From Stenotrophomonas sp. VV52 (lineage in GTDB: Bacteria > Pseudomonadota > Gammaproteobacteria > Xanthomonadales > Xanthomonadaceae): a stretch of DNA of 64,000 bases. This document shows, in pieces, positions 35,886 to 45,099 of this stretch. The translations under genes and the position numbers were made by a program. A model generated the notes under the pieces. The model saw only the letters and a list, made by a program, of their open reading frames with translations, was not told the DNA's origin and did no database searches. Each line of letters begins with the position of its first letter. The first letter of the stretch is position 1. The DNA lies in the NCBI RefSeq assembly GCF_002893095.1, contig NZ_PKQQ01000012.1, positions 53,245 through 117,244 of the forward strand, given 5' to 3'.

Positions 35886-37487
35886 ATGCAACGACGCGAC
35901 TTCATCCGCAACGCTTCCCTGGCCCTGGCGGCCATTGGTTTCCCCGCGCTGCCGGCCTGCGCCGCACAGGGCAGCCAGGTAGGGCTGCGCCGGCTCGGCG
36001 AGCCGCAGCCGTTCGACTTCGCCATCCTCAAGGGCCAGGCGCGCGCGCTGTCCGAGGCCGCCTACAAGACCCACCGGCGCACCCTGCCGGGGCCGCTGGA
36101 GGCGCTGGACTGGGACCAGTACCAGTCGATCCGCTACCGCCAGGACCACGCACTGTGGGCGGACCAGCCCGGGCGATTCCAGGCGAAGTTCTTCCACCTG
36201 GGCCTGTATTTCCATTCGCCGGTGCGCATGTTCGACGTGGTCGACGGCAAGGCGCAGGAACTGGCCTATGACCCGGCCGCGTTCGACTACGGCAGCAGCG
36301 GCCTGAAGAACGGCCACCTGCCGGCCGACCTGGGCTTTGCGGGGTTCCGCCTCAACACCCGCGAGGACACCGACCGCGACTTCGCCGCGTTCCTGGGCGC
36401 CAGCTACTTCCGCGCAGTGGGCAGGGAAGGCCAGTACGGCCAGTCGGCGCGCGGCTTGGCGATCGACACCGGCATGGACCGCCCGGAGGAATTCCCGGAC
36501 TTCATCGCCTACTTCCTCGAGCAGCCGGCCAAGGACTCCAACACCCTGGTGGTGTACGCGCTGCTGGACTCGCCCAGCGTGGCCGGCGCGTATCGCTTCG
36601 CGATCACCAACGGCGACGTGCTGCTGATGGACGTGGACGTGGCGCTGTACCCGCGTAAGGCGATCGAGCGCCTGGGCATCGCGCCGTGCACCAGCATGTA
36701 CCAGGTGGGCGAGAACGACCGCCGCATGGCCTGGGACTGGCGTCCGGAGATCCATGACACCGACGGCCTGTCGATGTGGACCGGCGCCGGCGAATGGATC
36801 TGGCGGCCGCTGTCCAACCCGCGCCAGCTGCGCTTCAACATGTTCGTGGACAACAACCCGCGCGGGTTCGGCCTGCTGCAGCGCGACCGCAACTTCGACC
36901 ATTACCAGGACGACGGCGTGTTCTACGAGAAGCGCCCGTGCCTGTGGGTGGAGCCGAAGGGGCAGTGGGGCAAGGGCTCGGTGCAGCTGGTGGAGATTCC
37001 CACCGTGGACGAGACCTTCGACAACATCGTGGCGTTCTGGAACCCGGAAGCGAAGCCGCAGCCGGGCCAGGAAATGCTGATCGGCTACCGACTGTACTGG
37101 GGTGCCGAGCCGCCGGCACGCCCGCCGCTGGCCCAGGCCGTGGCCACCCGCACCGGCTTGGGCGGCGTGATCGGCAAGAAGCGCGAGCACTTCTCGTGGC
37201 GTTTCGCGGTCGATTTCCAGGGCGGGGAACTGGCGTCCCTGATCGACAAGGGCGAAGTCGAAGCGGTCGTCCAGACCAGCCGCGGCACGACCGAGATCGT
37301 CTCAGCCCGCCCGCTGCGGGAAATCAAAGGCTACCGTGCCATGTTCGACCTGGTGCCGCCCGATGAAAGCACCGACCAGATCGACATCCGCCTGTACCTC
37401 CGCAGCGATGGAAAAACGCTGACCGAAACCTGGCTGTACCAATACAACCCGCCGCCGGCCGGTGCGCCGGAACGCACGTTGTACTGA
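35886..37487 (+). CDS. opgD: Glucans biosynthesis protein D (osmoregulated periplasmic glucan)
   Basis: The 533-residue protein starts with the twin-arginine signal MQRRDFIRNASLALAAIGFPALPAC and is exported folded. The body matches OpgD/OpgG (VRMFDVVDGKAQELAYDP, AGFRLNTREDTDRDFAAFLGASYFRAVG, FVDNNPRGFGLLQRDR). Recent work on OpgD shows endo-beta-1,2-glucanase activity that tailors periplasmic glucans. It lies alone between the kinase and tdk. The stop abuts the tdk stop with no gap between the convergent genes. Confidence 0.95.
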   Translation: MQRRDFIRNASLALAAIGFPALPACAAQGSQVGLRRLGEPQPFDFAILKGQARALSEAAYKTHRRTLPGPLEALDWDQYQSIRYRQDHALWADQPGRFQAKFFHLGLYFHSPVRMFDVVDGKAQELAYDPAAFDYGSSGLKNGHLPADLGFAGFRLNTREDTDRDFAAFLGASYFRAVGREGQYGQSARGLAIDTGMDRPEEFPDFIAYFLEQPAKDSNTLVVYALLDSPSVAGAYRFAITNGDVLLMDVDVALYPRKAIERLGIAPCTSMYQVGENDRRMAWDWRPEIHDTDGLSMWTGAGEWIWRPLSNPRQLRFNMFVDNNPRGFGLLQRDRNFDHYQDDGVFYEKRPCLWVEPKGQWGKGSVQLVEIPTVDETFDNIVAFWNPEAKPQPGQEMLIGYRLYWGAEPPARPPLAQAVATRTGLGGVIGKKREHFSWRFAVDFQGGELASLIDKGEVEAVVQTSRGTTEIVSARPLREIKGYRAMFDLVPPDESTDQIDIRLYLRSDGKTLTETWLYQYNPPPAGAPERTLY

Positions 37488-38108
37488 TTACAACGGCAGT
37501 TGGGATTGGGCGGGTTCGATCCTGCTCTCGCCGCGCGTGATCTTCTTGAACTCAGCGCGGCTGACCGACACGTAGCGTTCGTTGCCGCCGATCTCCACCT
37601 GCGGGCCGTCCTGCACGGCGTGGCCGTGTTCGTCCACGCGCACGGTCATGGTGGCCTTCTTGCCGCTGTGGCAGATGGTCTTGATCTCCTGCATCTCGTC
37701 GGCCCAGGCCAGCAGGTACTGGCTGCCTTCGAACAGCTCGCCGCGGAAGTCGGTGCGCAACCCGTAGCAGAGCACCGGGATGCGCAGCTGGTCGACCACC
37801 TCGCTGAGCTGCCAGACCTGGCTGCGGCTCAGGAACTGCGCTTCGTCCACCAGCACGCACCCCAGCGGCCCGTGGGCCGCCAGGTCGTCGCGGATCAGCC
37901 GCTCCAGGTCGGTTTCGCGGTCGAAGGCCACGCCGTCGGCCTTCAGGCCGATCCGCGAGGCCACCACGCCGCGCCCGGCGCGGTCGTCCAGGCGCGGGGT
38001 CAGGATCGCCACGCGCATGCCGCGTTCGCGATAGTTGTGCGCCGACTGCAGCAGCGTGGTGGTCTTGCCGGCGTTCATCGCCGAATAGTAGAAATAGAGC
38101 TTGGCCAT
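37488..38108 (-). CDS. tdk: Thymidine kinase (type II)
   Basis: The 206-residue enzyme begins with [20 protein letters not shown] (P-loop) and has VDEAQFL (catalytic Glu) and the C-terminal lasso [13 protein letters not shown]. It phosphorylates thymidine to dTMP in pyrimidine salvage. In E. coli Tdk the structural zinc ligands include Cys residues in ICFCG and VSVCRKH. Here the corresponding places read ICHSG (Cys146, Ser148) and VSVSRAE (Ser183), so most zinc ligands appear lost. Its stop abuts opgD. Confidence 0.95.
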   Translation of the reverse strand: MAKLYFYYSAMNAGKTTTLLQSAHNYRERGMRVAILTPRLDDRAGRGVVASRIGLKADGVAFDRETDLERLIRDDLAAHGPLGCVLVDEAQFLSRSQVWQLSEVVDQLRIPVLCYGLRTDFRGELFEGSQYLLAWADEMQEIKTICHSGKKATMTVRVDEHGHAVQDGPQVEIGGNERYVSVSRAEFKKITRGESRIEPAQSQLPL

Positions 38109-38153
38109 CGGACGATTTTATCTGCTCCGTGACCGGCGCAGGCGGATGGCCGC

Positions 38154-38870
38154 TCAGTCAGCTGGTCGGGCCACCCGGGTGGCCGGTCCGACATCGACCG
38201 TGCCCTTGACGTGCCCGATGCGTTTCAACTCGGCGGTCTTCCATTCCCAGTACTTCGTCGGTTCCCAGTATTCGGCCTGGTAGAACGCATCGGCATCCAC
38301 CTTGCGGGCGCCGCGGGGGTCGCGGACCATCATTTCCATCCTGGCCACGCTGCCGGTACGGCTGCCGCTCACCCGCTTCAGCCCGGTGCGGAGCTCGCGT
38401 TCCAGGCGGGGCTTGGACGAAGGGTCCCCGTACTCGGCATAGACGGCCCCGCCTTCATTGACCGCCCGCGCACGGTCGGCCGCATCCAGTTCGGCCCAGT
38501 ACCGTTCGCGCTGGTACAGCAGGTACGGCGTGCCGCGTTCGGCGGCGAGGTCCATCCAGATGTAGGCCATGGCACGGTCGGTCGGGCCTCCCTGGCCTTT
38601 CCACCACATCTCCGCCAAGGCTGCCTGCGACAGCTTGTCTGCATACCGGGCCGCAAGCTGGTAGTAGCTGCGGGCCTGTTCCATCCGTCCCTCGGCCTGG
38701 GCCCGGTGCCCCAACTGCCGGTAGCGCATGTCCGGGTGACTGACCAGGAAGGCGTCGCTGCTCAGTACTTCCCGGGCGCGCATGTCCGCCATCTGGGGCT
38801 GCGCAACTACGGGCGATACGGCCATTACCGCAACCACTGCCCACAGAAGATATTTCAGATGTCCGTTCAC
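38154..38870 (-). CDS. Secreted Sel1-repeat-like protein
   Basis: The 238-residue protein starts with GTG at 38870, preceded by GGGAGG, and has a hydrophobic signal (YLLWAVVAVMAVSPVVAQ). Helical repeats of the Sel1 type are visible (ARSYYQLAARYADKLSQAAL, MWWKGQGGPTDRAMAYIWMD). The C-terminal part is not recognised. Sel1 proteins mediate protein contacts, but no partner is implied here. It diverges from rep across about 110 bases. Confidence 0.7.
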   Translation of the reverse strand: MNGHLKYLLWAVVAVMAVSPVVAQPQMADMRAREVLSSDAFLVSHPDMRYRQLGHRAQAEGRMEQARSYYQLAARYADKLSQAALAEMWWKGQGGPTDRAMAYIWMDLAAERGTPYLLYQRERYWAELDAADRARAVNEGGAVYAEYGDPSSKPRLERELRTGLKRVSGSRTGSVARMEMMVRDPRGARKVDADAFYQAEYWEPTKYWEWKTAELKRIGHVKGTVDVGPATRVARPAD

Positions 38871-38983
38871 CTGCCACCTCCCTGCGTCGGTCAGAACCCC
38901 TTCAATACGCCCCGCAGGGCCCCGCGTCAATCCGGCCGGCCGGGCCGCCCGCCCGGTACAATGCGCCTCCCAGCGGAGAAGGC

Positions 38984-40960
38984 ATGCACGGTCTCAATCC
39001 CCCCCAGCAAGCGGCAGTGATGCACTGCGAAGGTCCCCTGCTGGTGCTGGCCGGTGCCGGCAGCGGCAAGACGCGCGTGATCGTGGAAAAGATCGCGCAG
39101 CTCATCGGCAGCCGGCGTTACCCGGCCAAGCGCATCGCGGCGATCACCTTCACCAACAAGTCCGCCAAGGAAATGCGCGAGCGCGTGGCCAAGCGCCTGC
39201 GCGGCGACGATGCGGACGAGGTGACCATCTGCACCTTCCATGCGCTGGGGCTGAAGTTCCTGCAGATCGAACATGCGGCGGTCGGGCTCAAGCGCGGCTT
39301 TTCGATCTTCGACGCCGACGATTCCACCGCGCAGGTGAAAGACCTGATGTACGGCGCCAAGCCGGACGACATCGAGGACGTGAAGAACCTGATCTCGCGC
39401 GCGAAGAACGCCGGGCTCTCGCCCGAACAGGCGATGCAGGCCGCGCGCAGCAACCGCGAGAAGGAAGCGGCCAGCGTCTACGAGCGCTACCAGCTGCGCC
39501 TGACCGCGTTCAACGCAGTGGACTTCGACGACCTGATCCGGCTGCCGGTGCAGGTGCTGGAAGAGAACCCGGACATCGCACTGGCCTGGCGCGAGCGGAT
39601 CGGCTACCTGCTGGTCGACGAATGCCAGGACACCAACGACGCGCAGTACCGGCTGCTCAGGCAGCTGGCCGGCAGCGCGGGCAACTTCACCTGCGTGGGC
39701 GACGACGACCAGTCAATCTACGCATGGCGCGGTGCCAACCCGGAAAACCTGCAGCAGATGGGGCGCGACTACCCCGCGCTGGAGATCATCAAGCTGGAGC
39801 AGAACTACCGCTGTTCCAACCGCGTGCTGCGCGCGGCCAATGCGCTGATCGCCAACAACCCGCACGAGCACCTGAAGAAGCTGTGGAGCGACCAGGCCGA
39901 CGGCGAGCGCATCCGCGTGTGGGAATGTCGCAACAGCGAACACGAAGCTGAAAAAGTCGCCGCCGAGATCGCGTACATCGCACAGACGAAACAGGTCCCG
40001 TGGAGCGACTTCTGCATCCTGTTCCGCGGCAATTTCCAGTCACGTCCGCTGGAAAAGGCGCTGCAGCTGGTACGCGTGCCGTACCACATCACCGGTGGCA
40101 CCGCGTTCCTGGAGCGGCAGGAAGTAAAGGACACGCTGTCGTGGCTGCGGCTGCTGGTCAACCCCGATGACGACACCGCGTTCATGCGCGCGGTGCAGTC
40201 GCCCAAGCGCGAAGTCGGCGCCGGCACCCTGGCCAAGCTTGCTGAGCTGGCGTCGGAGAAAGACCTGCCGATGGCGCATGCCGCCGAGGCGATCGGTGCG
40301 CTGGCGCAGCTGCCGCCGCGCGCGGCCAATGGCCTGAGCCGCTTCACCGACATCCTGCGCGACCTGCGCGCGGAAATGCCCAAGCTGAGCTCGGGCGACC
40401 TGGTGCGGCGGCTGGTCAAGGACTCCGGGCTGGTGTCCGAACTGCGCGGCGCGTGCAAGGAAGAGTCGGTGTACCAGCGGCGGCTGGCCAACCTGGAAGA
40501 GCTGGCGCAGTGGTTCGAAGGCGGCCCGCGTGGCGCCTCCACCGCCGACCTGGCCGCGCAGCTGGCGTTGCTGTCGCGCAACGACAAGGATGACGGCGGC
40601 AACCAGGTGCGCATGATGACCCTGCATGCGTCCAAGGGCCTGGAATTCCCGTATGTGTTCATCGTCGGCTGCGAAGACGGCGTGCTGCCGCACCAGGTGA
40701 GCCTGGATGAAGGCAACCTGCAGGAAGAGCGGCGGCTGCTGTACGTAGGCATTACCCGGGCCAAGGTGCAGTTGTGGATGAGTCACAGCAAGCTGACCCG
40801 CAAGTTTGGCGAGCACGTCCGGCTCAAGCCCAGCCGGTTCTTCGATGAGATTCCGGCCGAGGAAATGCAACGCGACGGTGCCGATCCCGTGGCCGATGCG
40901 GCGCGCAAGAAGGAGCGGGCGAGTGCGGGGTTGGCGGCGATCCAGGCGTTGTTTGATTGA
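38984..40960 (+). CDS. rep: ATP-dependent DNA helicase Rep
   Basis: The 658-residue SF1A helicase has Walker A AGAGSGKT at ~22-29, TFTNKSAKEMRERV, the DECQDTN motif, the GDDDQSIYAWRGA motif III/IV, LEQNYRC and MTLHASKGLEFPYVF near the C-terminus. Its length fits Rep rather than UvrD (~720). Rep clears proteins ahead of replication forks and restarts stalled ones. The gene stands at the head of a small block, with a GNAT gene 24 bases downstream. Confidence 0.95.
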   Translation: MHGLNPPQQAAVMHCEGPLLVLAGAGSGKTRVIVEKIAQLIGSRRYPAKRIAAITFTNKSAKEMRERVAKRLRGDDADEVTICTFHALGLKFLQIEHAAVGLKRGFSIFDADDSTAQVKDLMYGAKPDDIEDVKNLISRAKNAGLSPEQAMQAARSNREKEAASVYERYQLRLTAFNAVDFDDLIRLPVQVLEENPDIALAWRERIGYLLVDECQDTNDAQYRLLRQLAGSAGNFTCVGDDDQSIYAWRGANPENLQQMGRDYPALEIIKLEQNYRCSNRVLRAANALIANNPHEHLKKLWSDQADGERIRVWECRNSEHEAEKVAAEIAYIAQTKQVPWSDFCILFRGNFQSRPLEKALQLVRVPYHITGGTAFLERQEVKDTLSWLRLLVNPDDDTAFMRAVQSPKREVGAGTLAKLAELASEKDLPMAHAAEAIGALAQLPPRAANGLSRFTDILRDLRAEMPKLSSGDLVRRLVKDSGLVSELRGACKEESVYQRRLANLEELAQWFEGGPRGASTADLAAQLALLSRNDKDDGGNQVRMMTLHASKGLEFPYVFIVGCEDGVLPHQVSLDEGNLQEERRLLYVGITRAKVQLWMSHSKLTRKFGEHVRLKPSRFFDEIPAEEMQRDGADPVADAARKKERASAGLAAIQALFD

Positions 40961-40984
40961 TCATCCCATTGGAACGGTAGCCCT

Positions 40985-41518
40985 ATGTCCAACGTGATAC
41001 AGACCGAACGCCTGCACCTGCGCCTGATGGATCCGGATCGGGACGCGGCCGACATGCTGGCCCTGCTCAACGAGCCGGGCTTCATCCGCAACATCGCCGA
41101 CCGCAACGTGCGCACGCTGGCGCAGGCGCGCGACTACACCGCTGAGCGGGTGCTGGGCAGCTACACGCTCAACGGGTTCGGCATGTACGCGATCATCCGC
41201 CGCAGCGATGGCGCGTGGCTGGGCAATGCCGGGCTGGTGCGCCGTGCCGAGCTGCCTGGGCCGGATATCGGCTACGCGCTGCGCGCGGAGTACGAAGGGC
41301 AGGGCTACGCGCTTGAAGCGGCGCGCGGAGTACAGCATTACGCGCGCGATGTGCTGGGGTACCCGGAGCTGTACGGCATCGTGGCGCCGCACAACGAACG
41401 CTCGGCAGCGTTGCTGCGCAAGCTGGGGATGGAGGCGCGCGGTACGTTGCACTTACCGCCGCCGGTGGATGAGCAGGTATTGGTGTTTGCGACGCCGGGT
41501 GCGGCACCGCTCACGTAG
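40985..41518 (+). CDS. GNAT family N-acetyltransferase
   Basis: The 177-residue protein is a RimJ/RimL-type acetyltransferase: TERLHLRLMDPDRDAADML, PDIGYALRAEYEGQGYALEA (the acetyl-CoA-binding turn) and ERSAALLRKLGMEARG. It probably transfers an acetyl group to an amine of a peptide, ribosomal protein or drug; the substrate cannot be read. The gene follows rep after 24 bases. Its TAG stop lies in a GTAG palindrome. Confidence 0.9.
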   Translation: MSNVIQTERLHLRLMDPDRDAADMLALLNEPGFIRNIADRNVRTLAQARDYTAERVLGSYTLNGFGMYAIIRRSDGAWLGNAGLVRRAELPGPDIGYALRAEYEGQGYALEAARGVQHYARDVLGYPELYGIVAPHNERSAALLRKLGMEARGTLHLPPPVDEQVLVFATPGAAPLT

Positions 41519-41537
41519 AGCCGGGCTCTGCCCGGCT
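41515..41537 (+). repeat. GTAG palindrome after the GNAT gene
   Basis: GTAG, AGCCGGGC, TCT and the complement. GTAG supplies the GNAT stop, and the element ends 5 bases before the convergent yceH stop. Confidence 0.9.
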
Positions 41538-41542
41538 GCGCG

Positions 41543-42205
41543 TCAACCGCCCAACTGCGACCGCAATTCCGCCATCTGCTCCTGCAACGTCGCCACGACG
41601 TTCTCCAGCTCCTGCACGCGCGCTTCCAGTGCGGCGTTGCCGCCACCGCTTCCGCTGGACGCGCCCTTGTACGCCTCCGCCAGCGCTTCAACATCCACCG
41701 GCCCGCACAGCAGATGCATGTACCGGTCTTCGCGCTGCCCGCCGGCGCGCGGCACCTGCACCGCCAGGCCACGCTGGATCATGCGCTCCACGTGGTGGCG
41801 GACTTCGTCGGCGTCCTGGAACTGGAACTGGCGCTCGCTGCGGGTCTGCAGTTCGTTCACCGTCTGCGGGCCCCGCAGCAGCAACAGGCCCAGGATCGCC
41901 AACTGCTGCCGGGTCAGGTCCAGCGCGGTGGCGGTGCGGTGCTCGAACCGCTCGGCACGCGAGGAGAACTGCTGCCGCGCCAGGCCCAGCGTTTCCAGCT
42001 GGCGCAGCGCGTGGTGCACGTCGCCGGCCGACAGCTGCATCACCGGCTCGCGCGCGGTCTTCTGGTTGGCCGCCACCTGGGTGGCATTCACGGTCAGCGG
42101 GTAGGCGTCCGGCGTGGTGGCTTCCTTCTCGATCAGGCAGCCCAACGCGCGGGCCTGGGCCGCGCTGAGCACGGGCAGGGCGGGGGTCTGGGTGTCGTCG
42201 GTCAT
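41543..42205 (-). CDS. YceH family protein (DUF480)
   Basis: The 220-residue protein matches the YceH family: two winged-helix domains ([20 protein letters not shown] with [17 protein letters not shown], and [22 protein letters not shown]), and a C-terminal coiled coil of about 25 residues ([19 protein letters not shown]). The fold suggests nucleic-acid binding, but the role is not established. It is convergent to the GNAT gene across a GTAG palindrome and diverges from the e(P4) phosphatase gene. Confidence 0.9.
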   Translation of the reverse strand: MTDDTQTPALPVLSAAQARALGCLIEKEATTPDAYPLTVNATQVAANQKTAREPVMQLSAGDVHHALRQLETLGLARQQFSSRAERFEHRTATALDLTRQQLAILGLLLLRGPQTVNELQTRSERQFQFQDADEVRHHVERMIQRGLAVQVPRAGGQREDRYMHLLCGPVDVEALAEAYKGASSGSGGGNAALEARVQELENVVATLQEQMAELRSQLGG

Positions 42206-42316
42206 GGCTGCGCTCCGGGGGCTTTGTGGGGCGTGCAGCATAGCCGAGCCCCGCCGGAGGCATGAACGCAGGCGGCCAAGCCGGTAAACTGGCGCTACCC
42301 AGTACTGGTGATCCCC

Positions 42317-43240
42317 ATGCGTCGTAACGCTGTTTCCCTGTCCGTGCTTGCCTGTGCCGTGATCGCGCTCGGCGCGTGCAAGCGCACCGAAGCCCCCGCC
42401 GATGCGGCGGCCCCGGCCCCCGCTGCGGCCGCTGCCGCCCCGGCCGCCAAGGGCGACGCCGCCGTGGCCGCCAACGACAACCTCAATGCCGTGCTGTGGA
42501 TGCAGCGTTCGCAGGAATACCGGGCGATCACCGAGCAGACCTATCGCGCCGCTGCCGACCACCTGGACAAGGCGCTGAAGGAAGCCAACTGGGACGCGCT
42601 GGTGCCTGAAGAGCGCGGCAACGCCGCCAAGGGCCTGAAGCCGGCCGTGGTGCTGGACGTGGACGAAACCGTGCTGGACAACTCGCCCTACCAGGCGCGC
42701 CTGGTCCGCGACGGCAATGAATACGACGAAATGACCTGGGACCAGTGGGTCGCCGAGAAGAAGGCCAAGGCCATTCCAGGTGTGGTCGACTTCGCCAAGG
42801 CGGCCAACGCCAAGGGCGTGACCCTGCTGTACATCTCCAACCGCGCCGTGCACCTGAAGGAGGCCACCCTGGCCAACCTGCGCGCCGAAGGCCTGCCGGT
42901 GGCCGACGACAGCGTGTTCCTGGGCTTGGGCACCGTCGTCAAGGACTGCGAGCAGGCCGGCAGCGAAAAGAACTGCCGCCGCCGCCTGGCCGGTCAGAAC
43001 TATCGCGTGCTGATGCAGTTCGGCGACCAGCTGGGTGACTTCGTGGAAGTCACCGTCAACACCAACGAAGGCCGCGACGCCCTGCTGCAGCAGTACCACG
43101 ACTGGTTCGGCGAGCGCTGGTGGATGCTGCCCAACCCGACCTACGGCGGATTCGAGCCGGCCCAGTTCAACAACGACTACACGCAGTCGCGCCAGGCCCG
43201 CCACGACGCCAAGCGTGCCGCGCTGGACTACGCACCGTGA
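42317..43240 (+). CDS. 5'-nucleotidase, lipoprotein e(P4) family
   Basis: The 307-residue protein has a lipoprotein signal ([14 protein letters not shown], lipobox ALGAC) and an Ala/Pro linker. The HAD-type DDDD phosphatase domain shows [13 protein letters not shown], followed by [15 protein letters not shown] and GDQLGDF. Class C acid phosphatases of this kind dephosphorylate nucleotides at the outer membrane and may feed NAD or nucleoside uptake. Its TGA overlaps the GTG start of pyrF (GTGA), so the two are coupled. Confidence 0.93.
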   Translation: MRRNAVSLSVLACAVIALGACKRTEAPADAAAPAPAAAAAAPAAKGDAAVAANDNLNAVLWMQRSQEYRAITEQTYRAAADHLDKALKEANWDALVPEERGNAAKGLKPAVVLDVDETVLDNSPYQARLVRDGNEYDEMTWDQWVAEKKAKAIPGVVDFAKAANAKGVTLLYISNRAVHLKEATLANLRAEGLPVADDSVFLGLGTVVKDCEQAGSEKNCRRRLAGQNYRVLMQFGDQLGDFVEVTVNTNEGRDALLQQYHDWFGERWWMLPNPTYGGFEPAQFNNDYTQSRQARHDAKRAALDYAP

Positions 43241-43956
43241 GCCGCGCCCCGCTGCCGCTGCGCGATGACGAGCGCCTGATCTTCGCGCTCGACGTACCGG
43301 GCCGCGAGGAAGCGCTGGCGTGGGTGGACCGGCTGGGCGATGCGGTGTCGTTCTACAAGATCGGCATGGAGCTGCTCGCCTCGGGCGAGTACTTCCAGGT
43401 GCTGGACGCGCTCGCCGCGCGCGACAAGCGCGTGTTCGTGGACCTGAAGTTCTTCGACATCCCGGCCACCGCGGCTGCCGTCATCAAGCGCCTGTCGCAG
43501 TGGCCGGTGAGCTACGCCACCATCCACGGCTGGCACCCGGCCATGATGGAGGCCTGCGCAGCCGCCAACAGCAGCGACATGCGCCTGCTGGCGGTGACCG
43601 TGCTGACCTCGATGGGCCGTGACGACCTGCGCGGCATGGGCATCGACCGCGAGCCGGTGGAGGTGGTGGTCGAGCGCGCGCTGGCCGCCCAGGCCGCAGG
43701 CATCGACGGCGTGATCGCCTCCGGCCAGGAAGCCGGTCCGATCCGCGCTGCCACCGGTACCGGTTTCTCGATCGTGTGCCCCGGCATCCGCCCGGGCGGC
43801 CCGGTCGGCGATGACCAGAAGCGCACCGTGGGCGTGGCCCAGGCGTTTGCCGACGGCGCCGACGCGATCGTGGTCGGTCGCCCGATCCGCCTCGCGGCCG
43901 ATCCACGCGCGGCGGCGCTGGCGATCCAGGATGAGATCCGCAGCGCACGCCGCTGA
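43237..43956 (+). CDS. pyrF: Orotidine 5'-phosphate decarboxylase
   Basis: The 239-residue enzyme starts with GTG overlapping the previous stop by four bases. The catalytic KxxD motif appears in [13 protein letters not shown], with FALDVPG at the N-terminus and VCPGIRPGG and IVVGRPI near the end. It converts OMP to UMP in pyrimidine synthesis. Coupling to an envelope nucleotidase is a curious pairing of de novo synthesis with nucleotide salvage. Confidence 0.95.
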   Translation: MSRAPLPLRDDERLIFALDVPGREEALAWVDRLGDAVSFYKIGMELLASGEYFQVLDALAARDKRVFVDLKFFDIPATAAAVIKRLSQWPVSYATIHGWHPAMMEACAAANSSDMRLLAVTVLTSMGRDDLRGMGIDREPVEVVVERALAAQAAGIDGVIASGQEAGPIRAATGTGFSIVCPGIRPGGPVGDDQKRTVGVAQAFADGADAIVVGRPIRLAADPRAAALAIQDEIRSARR

Positions 43957-44011
43957 CGGAACTGCGTCGCGGTATCGACTTGCGCTGGTTCGCAGGATCG
44001 GAAACATCAAT

Positions 44012-44030
44012 CGCCGGCAGCCTGCCGGCG
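44012..44030. terminator. Possible terminator hairpin after pyrF
   Basis: CGCCGGCAG, one central C, and its exact complement form a 9-bp palindrome 56 bases after the pyrF stop. It lacks a T-run, so it is a weak or Rho-assisted terminator at best. Confidence 0.4.
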
Positions 44031-44146
44031 TTGTCAAAACGGGACCGACCACGCAGTCGGCCCGGCTGCTTTGCCGTCGAATCGGACGGGCACGCGCTGT
44101 TCTGCGCCGTGCCTGTTGATTCCACTTTTCGCAAAGGAGTTGCTGT

Positions 44147-44986
44147 ATGCGTATTGGTTACCGCTCGGCCGGGATGTTCGGCCTGACACTTTCCGCGGCA
44201 TCTGTCGCTGTTGCCCTTCTCGTTTCAGGCGTGGCGCGGGCCGCCCCCGACCCGGACACGTCCCCGCGCATCATCGGCGGTACCGACGCCGAACCTGGTC
44301 AGTACCCCTTCATGGCCAGCCTGCAGTCGCTGCACCGCGGCGACAGCGACCGCGACCGGCACCGCTGCGGCGCCACCCTGATCTCGCCCTCCTGGGTGCT
44401 GACCGCCGCGCACTGCGTGGACGGCATGCTGCCGCCGCAGCTGGCGGTGCTGGTGGGGCACACCCTGGACACCACGCCGCGCCGCCGCACCTCCAACATC
44501 AAGGCGATCCATGTCCACCCGGCGTATGACGCCGAGGACCTGATCAACGACGTGGCCCTGATCCAGCTCAAGCGGCCGATCAACGGGGTGGAAACCGCCG
44601 AGCCGATGCTGGGCCGCGACAGCGCCTGGCTGCGGCCGGGGCGCGCCTTCACCGTGATCGGCTGGGGCGTGACCGAATTCCCCGGCGACGCCCGGCCCAC
44701 CGTACTGCAGACCGTGCAGGCCCCGTTCGTGCCCTTCAAGACCTGCCGCGAGGCCTACCCCGGGCTGCAGGCGGGCAGCGTGATCTGTGCCGGCACCGAG
44801 GGCATCGACAGCTGCCAGGGCGACTCCGGCGGGCCGCTGCTGGTGAAGCGGAAGACCGGCTGGACGGTGCTGGGCACGGTCAGCTGGGGCGAAGGCTGTG
44901 CCCTGCCGGACCTGCCCGGGGTGTATGCGCGGCTGTCGCAGGGCTATGTGCGCGACTTCATCCAGACCACCTGGACGCGTGACTGA
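44147..44986 (+). CDS. Secreted trypsin-like serine protease (S1 family)
   Basis: The 279-residue protein has a signal peptide (cleavage near ARAAP, ~33). The mature N-terminus after activation would be IIGGTDAEPGQYPF. The catalytic triad is visible: His in VLTAAHC, Asp in INDVALIQL and Ser in CQGDSGGPLL. The Asp six residues before the Ser (TEGIDSCQGDSGGP) suggests trypsin specificity (cleavage after Lys/Arg). Cysteine pairs fit the chymotrypsin fold. It has a strong ribosome site AAAGGAG and stands alone, followed by a strong hairpin. Confidence 0.94.
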   Translation: MRIGYRSAGMFGLTLSAASVAVALLVSGVARAAPDPDTSPRIIGGTDAEPGQYPFMASLQSLHRGDSDRDRHRCGATLISPSWVLTAAHCVDGMLPPQLAVLVGHTLDTTPRRRTSNIKAIHVHPAYDAEDLINDVALIQLKRPINGVETAEPMLGRDSAWLRPGRAFTVIGWGVTEFPGDARPTVLQTVQAPFVPFKTCREAYPGLQAGSVICAGTEGIDSCQGDSGGPLLVKRKTGWTVLGTVSWGEGCALPDLPGVYARLSQGYVRDFIQTTWTRD

Positions 44987-45013
44987 ATCCAAGTGAAAAC
45001 AATGCGTTATGAG

Positions 45014-45040
45014 CACCTTGCCCGTTCTGCGGGCAAGGTG
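45014..45040 (+). terminator. Terminator-like hairpin after the protease gene
   Basis: CACCTTGCCCG and its exact complement form an 11-bp stem with loop TTCTG. A T-run is missing. Confidence 0.5.
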
Positions 45041-45099
45041 GCTTGCCGCTGTAATGCGCAGGCCGCAAGATGCGGACCGGTCCGGGGAAGTCCGAATTC

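Noticed and set aside
32928..37190. Minus-strand open frame of about 1400 codons opposite the kinase and opgD genes
   Set aside because: It lies antisense to two recognised proteins and shows no domain pattern.
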